64,000 bases of DNA from Desulfocicer vacuolatum DSM 3385 (GCF_900176365.1 NZ_FWXY01000023.1:1-64000); one strand, 5' to 3'. Counted from the first letter of the stretch, positions 17,881 to 27,023 are shown. Made by a program: numbers and translations. Notes: a model not told the origin generated them from the sequence alone.

Positions 17881-17996
17881 TTATTTCTCTCCTTTCCAAG
17901 GGGGTTTCACTTCCAATACCAACACTTGCACAATTTTACAATACCATTCCCAAAAATCCTTGCAATGCTTTAAAATGCGGTGTATCAGTCATAACC

Positions 17997-18656
17997 ATGA
18001 GACTTTTAAAAGAACGGCAACAAATCATCGCCTTTGGGAACAAAATGCTCAAAGCTGGCCTGACCACCGGTTCCGGGGGAAATATCAGCTGTTTTAACCG
18101 TGAAAAACAATACATTGCCATCACCCCCAGCGGCATTGAATATCCCCGGCTTGAACCCCGGGATATTGTCATACTGCATCCCGACGGCACCCTGTTTGAG
18201 GGAGAAAACAGGCCGTCCAGTGAAGTGGGCTTTCATCTGTCTTTATACAACCGGCGCCGGGATATTAACGCTGTGGTACATACCCACTCCACCTATGCCA
18301 CCACCTTTGCCTGTTTGAACAGAGAAATTCCCGCCGTCCATTACCTGGTGGGTTTTGCCGGAAAAAAGGTCCCCCTGGCACCCTATGCCACCTATGGCAC
18401 CCCGGAACTGGCGTTAAACATTGCAAAAACCATTGAAAACTACAATGCAGTGCTTCTGGCCAACCACGGTGTGGTGGCTGTGGGAAAAGACCTCACCTCA
18501 GCCTTTAATACGGCAGAAGAAATTGAACTTGTGGCAAGAATCTGTTACCAGGCGGAATGCATTGGAAAACCCGTGATCCTTTCCGATGAGGAGATGGAAC
18601 GGGTGATTGAAAAATTTGCAGATTACGGCCCCCGGGGACACAATGATTCAAAATGA
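17997..18656 (+). CDS. Class II aldolase/adducin-family protein (FucA-like)
   Basis: 219 residues from the ATG at 17997; the longer open frame upstream overlaps the divergent SH3-protein gene and is not used. The L-fuculose-phosphate aldolase plan is clear: GSGGNISC, the phosphate/acid motif PSSEVGFHLSLY, zinc ligands HTHSTYATTFA, and the third histidine in LLANHGVVAVG. Such enzymes cleave or epimerise phosphorylated sugars, or dehydrate methylthioribulose phosphate; the substrate is open. The end overlaps the start of the DAC-like gene by 14 bases, so the two are probably co-translated. Confidence 0.87.
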   Translation: MRLLKERQQIIAFGNKMLKAGLTTGSGGNISCFNREKQYIAITPSGIEYPRLEPRDIVILHPDGTLFEGENRPSSEVGFHLSLYNRRRDINAVVHTHSTYATTFACLNREIPAVHYLVGFAGKKVPLAPYATYGTPELALNIAKTIENYNAVLLANHGVVAVGKDLTSAFNTAEEIELVARICYQAECIGKPVILSDEEMERVIEKFADYGPRGHNDSK

Positions 18657-20085
18657 TATGTACCAAAATCTTTGTATTTTCAATATCTTTAATGGATTAG
18701 TCGAAGGACTTTCCCACTTTTCCCAGACAAGCCGTGCAGCCATCATCTACGCAAGGGACCCGGCATCCCCATTACAGGTTTATGACCCCCAGCATCTTCT
18801 AAGGGGACATGAGGTCAAGCTAAAGGAACTATATATGGATGCCGGAGGCTGGCGGGAAAATCTAATACAAAAAATATCCCGGCAACCCCGTGGCCACTTT
18901 ATACCTGCTAACAATCTCCATCTTGCCGGTTTAATCTCCTTTGGCGGCAGTTCCCACAATTTTTTCTATCAAATGTGGTTCACTGACCACCACCCGGACA
19001 TGTGCTCCATCTTCCCCACCGAGCGATGGCTGGAACATGCGGGATGGCTCATGGCCCAGGATTTTTCATCGGAGAGCATTTCCATGGGCACTTCGGGCCA
19101 TGTGCTTCAAAATCACGCCATCCACGCCATCACCGATCACATTGTGGACGTACGAAATAAACTCCTGGGCCTGGACACCCGCATGCTGGTGCACCCCATT
19201 CTGGACACCATCCTTCAGCTGTCCAAAACCCGGGAAGAAGGATCATGGCCCCGGGGAAAACTGATATTTGTGGACCCTGAAATGCTGGACAACCTTAATT
19301 TTATTGCAAAAATACAGCGTCATGAACGACCGGTCATGGCCAATGTAAAGCATATCCGAAAATTGCTACTTGCCGTTGAGTTTTCCAATAGAAAACTGGT
19401 TTCAGACGGCCACACCATCATCGGCATCTCTGATTCCGACACTCCTCCTTCGGCCATTGCAGTGAGATTTTCCGGGGAGCACGGATTTCTGGAGCTTGAA
19501 GGAAAACAGATCTGTAGTTTTTACGACGGATCGTTTCATTCATCCACCCGCAAGGCCAAACTGGTGGAACTTGAAGAACTGCTGCTTGATTCCAATCTGG
19601 ACACAGAGGTGAGCACTGCTCTTTTCAAGGTGATCAATAGACTGGTACACAGTGCAGAGAACAATCGTCACGGCTGCACCCTGGTGCTGGATTTGAATAA
19701 AGTACCGGTCAAGGTTTCAGGGCATATCCTTGAACCCTGCCTGGATCTTCTGGAGCTGAAGAATCTGGATCTTGCCACATCTCTGCTGAAAATTGACGGT
19801 GCTCTCCACATCATGTCTTCCATCGCCCTCAGGGGATTTGGTTGCCTTTTGGATGGAAAAGCCATTGAAGGAGAAAACATGGCCCGGGGAGCACGCTATA
19901 ACTCAGCCTTAAGATTCACCGCAGAACATGACAACGTCATTGTGGTGGTGGTTTCCTCCGACCGTCCGGTTTCCATTATCCACCATGGCATAGAGCTCAA
20001 TGCATTTTGCGAATGGAATCCCCTTCCCGGGTTTCCCTCTGAACCCCAATCATTAACGTCTTATATTAATGGAGTACTACCATGA
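18643..20085 (+). CDS. Diadenylate-cyclase-fold (DisA_N-like) protein with unknown N-terminal domain
   Basis: 480 residues from the ATG at 18643, chosen because CGGGGACACA precedes it; ATG at 18658 has no site. The C-terminal part (about 330-460) resembles the DisA nucleotide-binding domain: KIDGALHIM (DGA at 385-387), GFGCLLDGKAI, then RGARYNSALRF (415-425) and VIVVVVSSDRPVSII. In diadenylate cyclases the second motif is RHR; here it reads RYN, so c-di-AMP synthesis is uncertain. The first 320 residues are not recognised and may be a sensor. There are no membrane helices. The start overlaps the aldolase gene and the end overlaps the His-rich gene (ATGA). Confidence 0.72.
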   Translation: MIQNDMYQNLCIFNIFNGLVEGLSHFSQTSRAAIIYARDPASPLQVYDPQHLLRGHEVKLKELYMDAGGWRENLIQKISRQPRGHFIPANNLHLAGLISFGGSSHNFFYQMWFTDHHPDMCSIFPTERWLEHAGWLMAQDFSSESISMGTSGHVLQNHAIHAITDHIVDVRNKLLGLDTRMLVHPILDTILQLSKTREEGSWPRGKLIFVDPEMLDNLNFIAKIQRHERPVMANVKHIRKLLLAVEFSNRKLVSDGHTIIGISDSDTPPSAIAVRFSGEHGFLELEGKQICSFYDGSFHSSTRKAKLVELEELLLDSNLDTEVSTALFKVINRLVHSAENNRHGCTLVLDLNKVPVKVSGHILEPCLDLLELKNLDLATSLLKIDGALHIMSSIALRGFGCLLDGKAIEGENMARGARYNSALRFTAEHDNVIVVVVSSDRPVSIIHHGIELNAFCEWNPLPGFPSEPQSLTSYINGVLP

Positions 20086-20405
20086 GCGAGCACACCCACG
20101 ACCATGCGCACAGCCATGACCACGGTCACACCCATGACCATGGCCACACCCATCACCACGAACATACCCATTCCCATGATGGGCACCATCATAGCCATGA
20201 AATGAGTATGGAAGAAAAAATAACGACCCTGTTAAAGCACTGGATTGATCATAATAACAGCCACATGGAAACATACCAAAGCTGGGCACAAAAGGCAGAA
20301 GACGCCTCCCTTGCACAGGTGGCAGGACTGTTAAAAGAGACCGCAGAAGCGTCAGGTGAGATCACCGAAAAACTCAATGCAGCATTAAAAGCCATCGCCG
20401 GGTAA
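20082..20405 (+). CDS. Small histidine-rich putative metal-binding protein
   Basis: 107 residues. The first 40 carry 20 histidines in HxH and HxDHxH runs (for example HDHGHTHDHGHTHHHEH), typical of nickel or zinc binding. The remainder (from MSMEEKITTLLKHWIDHNN) is a predicted pair of amphipathic helices, with no signal peptide or membrane helix. It overlaps the DAC-like gene by the ATGA at 20082, so it is co-translated. The histidine run resembles those of metal chaperones and transporters, but the helical part is not a family I can name. A metal-storage or metal-sensing partner for the upstream enzymes is inference. Confidence 0.8.
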   Translation: MSEHTHDHAHSHDHGHTHDHGHTHHHEHTHSHDGHHHSHEMSMEEKITTLLKHWIDHNNSHMETYQSWAQKAEDASLAQVAGLLKETAEASGEITEKLNAALKAIAG

Positions 20406-20432
20406 AAAAATCGGAGGTCGGGCTGTTAGCTG

Positions 20433-21365
20433 TTACACCTTGGCCTCTTTTTTATTGCTGGAACCACGTTTTCCCACAAGATAGGGATAAAGCTGGGAAA
20501 GAAGCATACCTGCCATCATCAGCACACATCCAAAAAATGCCCGCCCGGAAAGCATCTCATTTAATACAAGCCAGCCCCCCAGGGCCGCAATGACAGACTC
20601 AAGACTCAACAATATGGCAGCAGATGCAGGGTGACTGCCCTTTTGCCCATAAATCTGAAGGGAATAAGCCACCCCCACGGAAAACACCCCGCCATAAACA
20701 ATGGGAAGGGCGGCAGCGCTTATGCCCTGCCATGTGATCTCTTCAAAGACAACAGCCACACAAAGACTCAATACAGAGCACACCCCGCATTGAACCATGG
20801 ACAGCTGCACCGTATCTATGCGATTGGCCAATCTGCCGATGATCACCACATGACAGGCAAAACAGAATGCCCCCAGAAATTCAAGAAAATCACCATATTC
20901 AATGCTCATATCCCGGGTGATACTCAAAAAATAGAGCCCCACAGCAGCAAGCAAAGCCCCGCCCCAGATGCCCGGGCTGGATTTTTGTTTCCACAACAAT
21001 CCGATGAAAGGAACGATCACCACATAAAGCCCTGTGATAAACCCTGCCTTGCCCGCCGTTGTATACACCAGTCCCACCTGCTGGAGGGATGCGCCGGAAA
21101 AAAGGAAAATACCGGCAAACACACCGCTTTTCAGGACAAAGGAAAGGGATGGAGCCGTTGTAACCGTCACTATTTTATCCTGCTGTCTTTTTAAGCCCAC
21201 CAGTAAAAAAGGAAGAAGGGAAGCGCCGCCCAGGGCAAATCGAATGCCGTTATAGGTAAATGGTCCCACATGGTCCATCCCCATTCTCTGGGCAACAAAG
21301 GCAAACCCCCAGATGGTGGCGGCCAGAAGCAATATCAATTCTGATTTAAATGTTTTAAATTCCAT
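20433..21365 (-). CDS. EamA/DMT-superfamily transporter
   Basis: 310 residues, about ten membrane helices in two repeated EamA halves (ELILLLAATIWGFAFVAQR and, from about residue 160, DFLEFLGAFCFACHVVIIG). The drug/metabolite transporter superfamily exports amino acids, nucleosides or other small solutes; the substrate cannot be predicted. It is convergent with the His-rich gene and is a single-gene unit. Confidence 0.88.
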   Translation of the reverse strand: MEFKTFKSELILLLAATIWGFAFVAQRMGMDHVGPFTYNGIRFALGGASLLPFLLVGLKRQQDKIVTVTTAPSLSFVLKSGVFAGIFLFSGASLQQVGLVYTTAGKAGFITGLYVVIVPFIGLLWKQKSSPGIWGGALLAAVGLYFLSITRDMSIEYGDFLEFLGAFCFACHVVIIGRLANRIDTVQLSMVQCGVCSVLSLCVAVVFEEITWQGISAAALPIVYGGVFSVGVAYSLQIYGQKGSHPASAAILLSLESVIAALGGWLVLNEMLSGRAFFGCVLMMAGMLLSQLYPYLVGKRGSSNKKEAKV

Positions 21366-21593
21366 GGTATGAAGGCCTTATGATCGGTTTACTTAACTTT
21401 CTTTCGATGTGAATATGGAACAATTTTGGTTCACAGACAGTCAAATTTATTTTTCTATCAGCGTTTCCATGGCCACGGCCGAAATGGAAATTTAAGTCAG
21501 TTTAGTACGCACGATGGGGTTTTTAAATATCAGAAGAAAAAAACAAGTCAAGGTAATTTTCCCCAACCCCCACGGGGTGGGACAAAGGAGATC

Positions 21594-22598
21594 ATGGCAA
21601 CAAACAATCTGGATATAGACACACTGGCAGGACAGCGGCTCATGGCCGGATTTAACGGAACAAGATTAAATGATGAAATAAAATATTTAATCCGCGATCT
21701 CAGGGTTGGCGGCATGATATTGTTTGCCGGAAATGTGGAAAACCCTGAACAGGTGGCGCTGTTGTGCCGGGAAAGCCAGGCCTTTGCCCGGCAATGTAAC
21801 TGCCCGCCTCTGTTCCTTGCCATTGATCAGGAAGGGGGACAGGTGGCAAGACTCAAGGCGCCCCTGTTTAAGGAATTCCAGGGGGCTCCAAAGATAGACA
21901 CACTGGAAAAAGCAGAAACAATGGGCCGACAAATGGCACAGCTTTTGAGTAAACTCAATCTTAATATGAACCTTGCACCGGTGATGGACACGGTTCCCAG
22001 TGGCTTCCGGGGCATCATGAATCAACGGGTTTTTAAAGGAGATCCACAAACTGTTGCAAAACTGGGCATGGGGGTTATCCGGGGACTTCAAAATAATGGC
22101 GTCATGGCTGTGGCCAAACATTTCCCCGGCATCGGCAGAACCACCCTGGACTCCCACCTCCATCTCCCGATTCTTGACACCACAGAACAAGTACTGATGC
22201 AAAGCGACCTTGTACCCTTTAAGGTGGCCATTGAAAATAAAGTGTCAGGGGTCATGCTTTCCCATATTCTCTACTCCTGCCTGGACCCAGGGTGGCCGGC
22301 AAGCCTGTCCCCCGGCATTGCCAAGGCTTTTTTAAGGGATCGCATGGGGTACCGTGGCCTTGTGGTGACCGATGATCTTGACATGCAGGCCATTAAGCAT
22401 GACATAAAAATTTGTGTACATCAGATATTAAAGGCCCACATAGATATGTTTCTCATCTGTCACAGCGGTCCAGACATTGACACAGCCGTCAAAGAGACCC
22501 GCAGACTTCTTTCCCAAAACCCGTCAATGCATGACAGCGGCACGGCATCGGTAAAAAGAATACTGAATGCAAAAAAACAATACCTGGTCGGGGGATAA
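21594..22598 (+). CDS. nagZ: Glycoside hydrolase family 3 beta-N-acetylhexosaminidase (NagZ-like)
   Basis: 334 residues from the ATG at 21594, preceded by AAAGGAG. Family 3 features: FLAIDQEGGQVARL, AVAKHFPGIGRTTLDSHLHLP and VVTDDLDMQA, where the aspartate of TDD is the likely nucleophile and the DSH histidine the acid/base. The canonical loop is KHFPGHG; here the second histidine is isoleucine (PGIG). No signal peptide, so it is cytoplasmic like NagZ of Gram-negative bacteria, which removes GlcNAc from anhydro-muropeptides. It fits with the NamZ-like and MurU-AmgK genes at 50-57 kb. Confidence 0.88.
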   Translation: MATNNLDIDTLAGQRLMAGFNGTRLNDEIKYLIRDLRVGGMILFAGNVENPEQVALLCRESQAFARQCNCPPLFLAIDQEGGQVARLKAPLFKEFQGAPKIDTLEKAETMGRQMAQLLSKLNLNMNLAPVMDTVPSGFRGIMNQRVFKGDPQTVAKLGMGVIRGLQNNGVMAVAKHFPGIGRTTLDSHLHLPILDTTEQVLMQSDLVPFKVAIENKVSGVMLSHILYSCLDPGWPASLSPGIAKAFLRDRMGYRGLVVTDDLDMQAIKHDIKICVHQILKAHIDMFLICHSGPDIDTAVKETRRLLSQNPSMHDSGTASVKRILNAKKQYLVGG

Positions 22599-22652
22599 GA
22601 AGTCTGAGATTCTTTTCAACTTTTTTGCTGGCCTTCAAAAAGATGTTACGCC

Positions 22653-22755
22653 GTAAATTCTCAATAACCCTGGGTGATAAATCTGATTCAGCCCATTAAG
22701 CGCCGGGTTGAACTTGAAATAAATTTCTGAATACCCGGGCTTATTGAGAACTTAG
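22653..22755. mobile_element. MITE-like element B with 8-bp target duplication
   Basis: 103 bp. Imperfect terminal inverted repeats: the left begins GTAAATTCTCAATAACCCTG and the right end reads, on the other strand, CTAAGTTCTCAATAAGCCCG. GTTACGCC flanks both sides (22645-22652 and 22756-22763), a perfect 8-bp target duplication. It has no coding capacity. It sits between the convergent nagZ and tsaD genes and could also act as a two-way terminator. Confidence 0.65.
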
Positions 22756-22783
22756 GTTACGCCTTTGTAAATATTCGGTTTGA

Positions 22784-23785
22784 TTACACCCTGGTGCGGG
22801 AAAAGACATCATGATCAAGCTGGCACAGGGTGCCGTCCTGAATAAGGCGGTGCCCCCTGGCAGCAATCATGGCAGCATTATCACCGCAAAGGGATAACGG
22901 TGGCAACGCCAGGGTCATCTTCCGGGCTGCGGCATCCTTTGCCACCCGTCGGCCAAGGGCCGTGTTGGCAGACACCCCCCCGGCCAGGGCCACCGTGCGG
23001 CATCCCTTAACCCTGGCAGCATTGATCAGCTTAAAGGAGAGTACATCCAGCACCGCCTCCTGAAAAGAAGCTGCAATGTCAGCCACATCTTCCGGGGTCA
23101 ACGGTTCTTTTCGCTGCTGTAAATGCCGGGCAACCGCAGATTTTAAACCGCTGAAGCTGAAATCAAACCCTTCCTTATCCAGATAGCTCCTGGGAAAACG
23201 AATTTTACCGGGATCTCCTTTTGCCGCCAACTTCTCAATGACGGCCCCGCCGGGATAGCCCAGGCCCAACATTTTTGCCACCTTATCAAATGCTTCGCCG
23301 GCAGCATCATCCCGGGTCTGGCCCATGAGTTCAAAATCATTGGGGGAAGTGACATGGTAAAGATTGGTGTGTCCCCCCGACGCCAGGAGTATGACAAAGG
23401 GAAGAGATGGCGGTGTTTTTCCCAGAAAAACGGAATATATATGTCCTTCCAGATGATTTACTCCGGTCCAGGGAAGCCCCCGGGCCCAGGCAAAGGCCTT
23501 GGCAAAGGAAAACCCCACCAGAAGAGCCCCCACCAGCCCCGGCCCCCGGGTGGCCGCCACCCCGTCAATGTCATCCATGGTGATACCGGCAGTTTCAAGT
23601 GCCTGGGTGACAACGGGCAAAATGGCTTCCATGTGCATACGCGATGCCAGCTCCGGCACCACACCGCCATATTTATGGTGCACTTCCACCTGGGTTGATA
23701 CAATGGAAGAGAGAATCTTGCACCCATCTTCCACCACGGCCGCTGCGGTTTCGTCACAGGAGGACTCAATACCAAGAATAATCAT
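22784..23785 (-). CDS. tsaD: tRNA N6-adenosine threonylcarbamoyltransferase TsaD
   Basis: 333 residues, the usual TsaD length. It begins IILGIESSCDETAAAVV, with the metal-site segment PELASRMHMEAILPVV, LASGGHTNLYHV, and the C-terminal ALAGGVSANTALGRRV and LCGDNAAMIAARG. With TsaB and TsaE it transfers the threonylcarbamoyl group to A37 of ANN-decoding tRNAs (t6A). It begins 6 bases after the purM stop, so the two are in one operon. A Sua5/YciO protein (44147) and MtaB (35871) from the same modification pathway are also in this window. Confidence 0.97.
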   Translation of the reverse strand: MIILGIESSCDETAAAVVEDGCKILSSIVSTQVEVHHKYGGVVPELASRMHMEAILPVVTQALETAGITMDDIDGVAATRGPGLVGALLVGFSFAKAFAWARGLPWTGVNHLEGHIYSVFLGKTPPSLPFVILLASGGHTNLYHVTSPNDFELMGQTRDDAAGEAFDKVAKMLGLGYPGGAVIEKLAAKGDPGKIRFPRSYLDKEGFDFSFSGLKSAVARHLQQRKEPLTPEDVADIAASFQEAVLDVLSFKLINAARVKGCRTVALAGGVSANTALGRRVAKDAAARKMTLALPPLSLCGDNAAMIAARGHRLIQDGTLCQLDHDVFSRTRV

Positions 23786-23791
23786 CCGGAA

Positions 23792-24835
23792 TCAGACCCA
23801 TTCCACCTGGGGCTCTGAAGCCTCCCGGGCGGTTATCTCTCCAATGAGAAAGGCTTTCTCTTCCATGGCGCTGAGACGATCCATCACCTCCTGGGCATTT
23901 TCTTCAGGTACCACAACAATCATGCCCAGCCCATTATTAAATGTACGGTGCATTTCCCGCTCATCCACATTCCCGGCCTTTTGAAGAAAAGAAAACACAG
24001 GGGGAATGTCCCAGCTTCCGCTCTCCACCTTCACCTTACAGGCATTGGGAATCACCCGGATGATATTCTCATCAATCCCCCCACCGGTGATATGGGCAAT
24101 GCCATGGATGGGAAGATCCCGGGCAAGGCCCAGAAGGGTACTGCAATAAATGCGCGTGGGTGTTATCAGCTCTTCACCAAGGGTTTTTCCAAGATCCGGG
24201 ATATGGGTATCCACCTTGTATTGACAGGCATCAAAACAAATTTTACGCACCAGGGAGAACCCGTTACTGTGAACACCGCTGGAGGCAATACCGATTAATT
24301 TATGACCATTACGAATTTCTGATCCGTCAATGATCTTGGCGTTGTCCACAATACCCACGGAAAACCCTGACAGATCATATTCTCCGTCGTGGTACATTCC
24401 CGGCATCTCTGCGGTTTCACCGCCGATAAGAGAGCATTGGGCTTCACAACATCCCTTGGCTATGCCCTCGATGATACTGGCAGCCTTGGTATTATCCAGA
24501 TTACTCATGGCAAGGTAATCAAGGAAAAAAAGCGGTTTTGCCCCCTGGACCACAATATCATTCACACACATGGCCACAAGGTCAATGCCGATGGTATCAT
24601 GACGATCCATCATAAAGGCAATTTTAAGTTTTGTGCCCACCCCGTCTGTGGAACTGACCAGAACAGGATTTGAACAGTTGGATAGATTCAGGGAATAGAG
24701 GCCGCCAAAGCCACCGATTTCTCCCATGACACCGGATCTGGGTGTGGATTTTGCAAGCGTTTTAATGACGCCGACAAGGTCATTTGCTTTATCAATATCA
24801 ACGCCTGCATCGGCATAGGTTATGGACTCTCCCAT
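23792..24835 (-). CDS. purM: Phosphoribosylformylglycinamidine cyclo-ligase PurM
   Basis: 347 residues, a full-length PurM (AIR synthetase), the fifth step of purine biosynthesis. Visible are YADAGVDIDKAND at the start, the substrate/ATP loop LVSSTDGVGTKLKIA, DLVAMCVNDIVVQGAKPLFFLDY, GGETAEMPGMY, HITGGGIDENI and NNGLGMIVVV. It is the first gene of a purM-tsaD unit. The region between it and hom (24836-25090) holds divergent promoter space. Confidence 0.97.
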   Translation of the reverse strand: MGESITYADAGVDIDKANDLVGVIKTLAKSTPRSGVMGEIGGFGGLYSLNLSNCSNPVLVSSTDGVGTKLKIAFMMDRHDTIGIDLVAMCVNDIVVQGAKPLFFLDYLAMSNLDNTKAASIIEGIAKGCCEAQCSLIGGETAEMPGMYHDGEYDLSGFSVGIVDNAKIIDGSEIRNGHKLIGIASSGVHSNGFSLVRKICFDACQYKVDTHIPDLGKTLGEELITPTRIYCSTLLGLARDLPIHGIAHITGGGIDENIIRVIPNACKVKVESGSWDIPPVFSFLQKAGNVDEREMHRTFNNGLGMIVVVPEENAQEVMDRLSAMEEKAFLIGEITAREASEPQVEWV

Positions 24836-24999
24836 GTGATTGCTCCTAAAATTTTTTATGTGAAAATGCTGGCAGACCAGAATTCATTTTCCATCTTTGT
24901 TGCGGATAAACCCAAATAAAAAGTTAAATTTATCCATGGTGATTATTAGATATAAAGGCTTAAAATTAAGTCAAAAATTCTAAACTTATTCTGTTCAAT

Positions 25000-25018
25000 T
25001 GTCAAAACTTTTTTGACA
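25000..25018. promoter_or_regulatory. Palindromic operator candidate upstream of hom
   Basis: TGTCAAAA-CTT-TTTTGACA, perfect 8-bp arms. It overlaps a TTGACA (25013-25018) that can serve as a -35 with a TATTTC at 25036-25041, 17 bases on. A repressor bound here would cover the hom promoter. Confidence 0.45.
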
Positions 25019-25090
25019 TCAAGCCCATGATCATGTATTTCACATTTATATTTAATGCAACTTTATCAACAGACTTCGGGAGATTTTGTA

Positions 25091-26407
25091 ATGAAGGATA
25101 TAAATATCGGCATACTGGGGTGTGGCATAGTGGGCACCGGCGTGGCAAAGCTTCTCATGGAAAACCATGAATTGCTTAAATCACGCATCGGCACGGGACT
25201 AAACCTTAAATACGTTGCAGACCTGGACACCCACACCCCCCGGGGCATCACCTTTAAAGAGGGTGTTTTTATTTCCGATGCAGAGCAAGTCCTCAATGAT
25301 CCAGACATTGACATTGTGGTTGAACTCATCGGCGGCAAAACCATTGCCCAGACATTTACCCTTAAAGCTCTGGAAAACAAAAAACATGTGGTAACGGCCA
25401 ACAAGGCACTCATTGCCTCCCATGGCAACGAACTTGTGAAAACCGCCACGGCCAATGGAGTGGAATATGCCTTTGAAGCCAGTTGCGGGGGATGCATGCC
25501 CGTGGTTAAAAGCATTCGGGAATCCCTGGTGGGCAATCGCATTGAATCTTTCACAGGGATTTTAAACGGTACTTGCAACTACATTCTCACCAAAATATCC
25601 AAAGAGGGATGTCCCTTTGGGGATGCCCTGAAAGAGGCCCAGGCAAAGGGGTATGCCGAAGCGGACCCCTTTCTGGATGTGGAAGGCCACGATTCCGCCC
25701 ACAAACTTGCCATCCTTGCAGCCCTGGCCTACGGCATGGAGATCAATCTTGGGGATATCCATGTGGAGGGCATCAGCAACATCACTCCCATGGACATTGA
25801 ATTTGCCAGGGAGTTTGGTTATTGCATTAAACTTCTGGCCATCAGCAAAAATGAGGATGACACAGTGGAGGCAAGGGTTCATCCGGCCATGATCCCCCTG
25901 GATAACCCCCTTGCCCATGTGGACAAAGCCATGAACGCCATCACCATTGACGGTGACGCTTCGGGACAGACCATGCTCTATGGTGCCGGGGCCGGCATGA
26001 TGCCCACGGCAAGTGCCGTGCTCAGCGACATTGCGGACATTGCAAGAAATATCATTTCAGGGTGCGGCCAGCGGGTGCCCATTTTGTCATATCCCGGGGA
26101 CAATATCAAAAAGATTGCCGTTAAACCGGTGTCTGACATTAACACCGGATACTATATTCGCCTGGCAGCCCTGGATCAACCCGGTGTTCTTTCCCGGGTG
26201 TCAGGCATTCTGGCAGAATACGGCATCAGCATTAAATCTGTCCACCAGAAAGGTCGCCGGGCCAATGGTACAGTCCCCATTGTCATGACCACACACATTG
26301 CCAGGGAAAAAGATGTGCAGGATGCCCTTGCTAAAATCTCCAACCTGGATTCCATACCGGAAAAATCCATTATCATTAGAATTGAAGACAAACTCAACGA
26401 TCAATAG
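25091..26407 (+). CDS. hom: Homoserine dehydrogenase
   Basis: 438 residues from the ATG at 25091, preceded by CGGGAG; the frame is open 12 codons further up but lacks a site there. NAD-binding loop GILGCGIVGTGVAKLL, catalytic region GTCNYILTKISKEG and YAEADPFLDVEGHDSAHKLAILA, and a C-terminal ACT domain (from about residue 353, YYIRLAALDQPGVLSRVSGI) that usually mediates threonine feedback. It reduces aspartate semialdehyde to homoserine. It is followed 10 bases on by thrH, which makes a two-gene threonine-precursor unit. Confidence 0.96.
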   Translation: MKDINIGILGCGIVGTGVAKLLMENHELLKSRIGTGLNLKYVADLDTHTPRGITFKEGVFISDAEQVLNDPDIDIVVELIGGKTIAQTFTLKALENKKHVVTANKALIASHGNELVKTATANGVEYAFEASCGGCMPVVKSIRESLVGNRIESFTGILNGTCNYILTKISKEGCPFGDALKEAQAKGYAEADPFLDVEGHDSAHKLAILAALAYGMEINLGDIHVEGISNITPMDIEFAREFGYCIKLLAISKNEDDTVEARVHPAMIPLDNPLAHVDKAMNAITIDGDASGQTMLYGAGAGMMPTASAVLSDIADIARNIISGCGQRVPILSYPGDNIKKIAVKPVSDINTGYYIRLAALDQPGVLSRVSGILAEYGISIKSVHQKGRRANGTVPIVMTTHIAREKDVQDALAKISNLDSIPEKSIIIRIEDKLNDQ

Positions 26408-26417
26408 GACAACAAAA

Positions 26418-27020
26418 ATGAATATCATCTGTTCGGATCTGGAAGGGGTTTTTATCCCTGAAATCTGGATCAATGTTGCAAAAAAAACCGGCATTGAAGA
26501 CCTGAAGCTCACCACAAGGGACATTTCAGACTATGATGTGCTCATGCAAAAAAGGCTTTCTGTCATGGCGGCCCATGGGTTAAAATTAAAGGACATCACC
26601 GATGTCATTGCCACCATGGACCCCATTGAAGGGGCCTTTGAGACCCTGAACTGGATTCGTGAAAAATATCAGATCATCATCTTGTCTGACACCTTTGAGG
26701 AGTTTGCAAGGCCGTTGATGAAAAAACTCAACTATCCGGCCCTGCTGTGCCACAGCCTCACCATTGCCCCGGACGGAAGTATCAGCGATTATAACCTGCG
26801 CCAGGCCAGCCAGAAGAAAAAAGCCATCCAGGCATTTAAATCCTTGAATTACAGAACCATTGCATTTGGGGATTCCTATAATGATACCGCCATGCTCAAG
26901 GCGGCGGATCATGGCTTTTTATTCTGCCCCCCGGACAATGTGATTAAAGAATTCCCGGAACTGGCTGTCACCCGTAATTATGATGAGTTAAAGGCAAAAT
27001 TGACAGAGCTTTTAGAATAA
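26418..27020 (+). CDS. thrH: ThrH, phosphoserine:homoserine phosphotransferase / phosphoserine phosphatase
   Basis: 200 residues from the ATG at 26418. It is a HAD-family phosphatase with DLEGV as motif I (the first aspartate is the nucleophile), ILSDTFEEFA as motif II, a lysine helix (QASQKKKAIQAF), and AFGDSYNDTAML as the acidic motif. ThrH of Pseudomonas can move phosphate from phosphoserine to homoserine, giving the threonine precursor O-phosphohomoserine. Pairing with hom fits that role and may replace a ThrB kinase. A MITE begins three bases past the stop codon. Confidence 0.9.
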   Translation: MNIICSDLEGVFIPEIWINVAKKTGIEDLKLTTRDISDYDVLMQKRLSVMAAHGLKLKDITDVIATMDPIEGAFETLNWIREKYQIIILSDTFEEFARPLMKKLNYPALLCHSLTIAPDGSISDYNLRQASQKKKAIQAFKSLNYRTIAFGDSYNDTAMLKAADHGFLFCPPDNVIKEFPELAVTRNYDELKAKLTELLE

Positions 27021-27023
27021 TAA

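Noticed and set aside
20077-20316. Glycine/histidine-rich minus-strand frame
   Set aside because: It is the complement of the histidine-rich coding run at 20082-20405; codon bias makes it open by chance.
24836-25090. Riboswitch upstream of hom or purM
   Set aside because: No recognised aptamer core (threonine leader, purine or SAM) could be seen. Only the palindrome and promoter-like boxes are visible.
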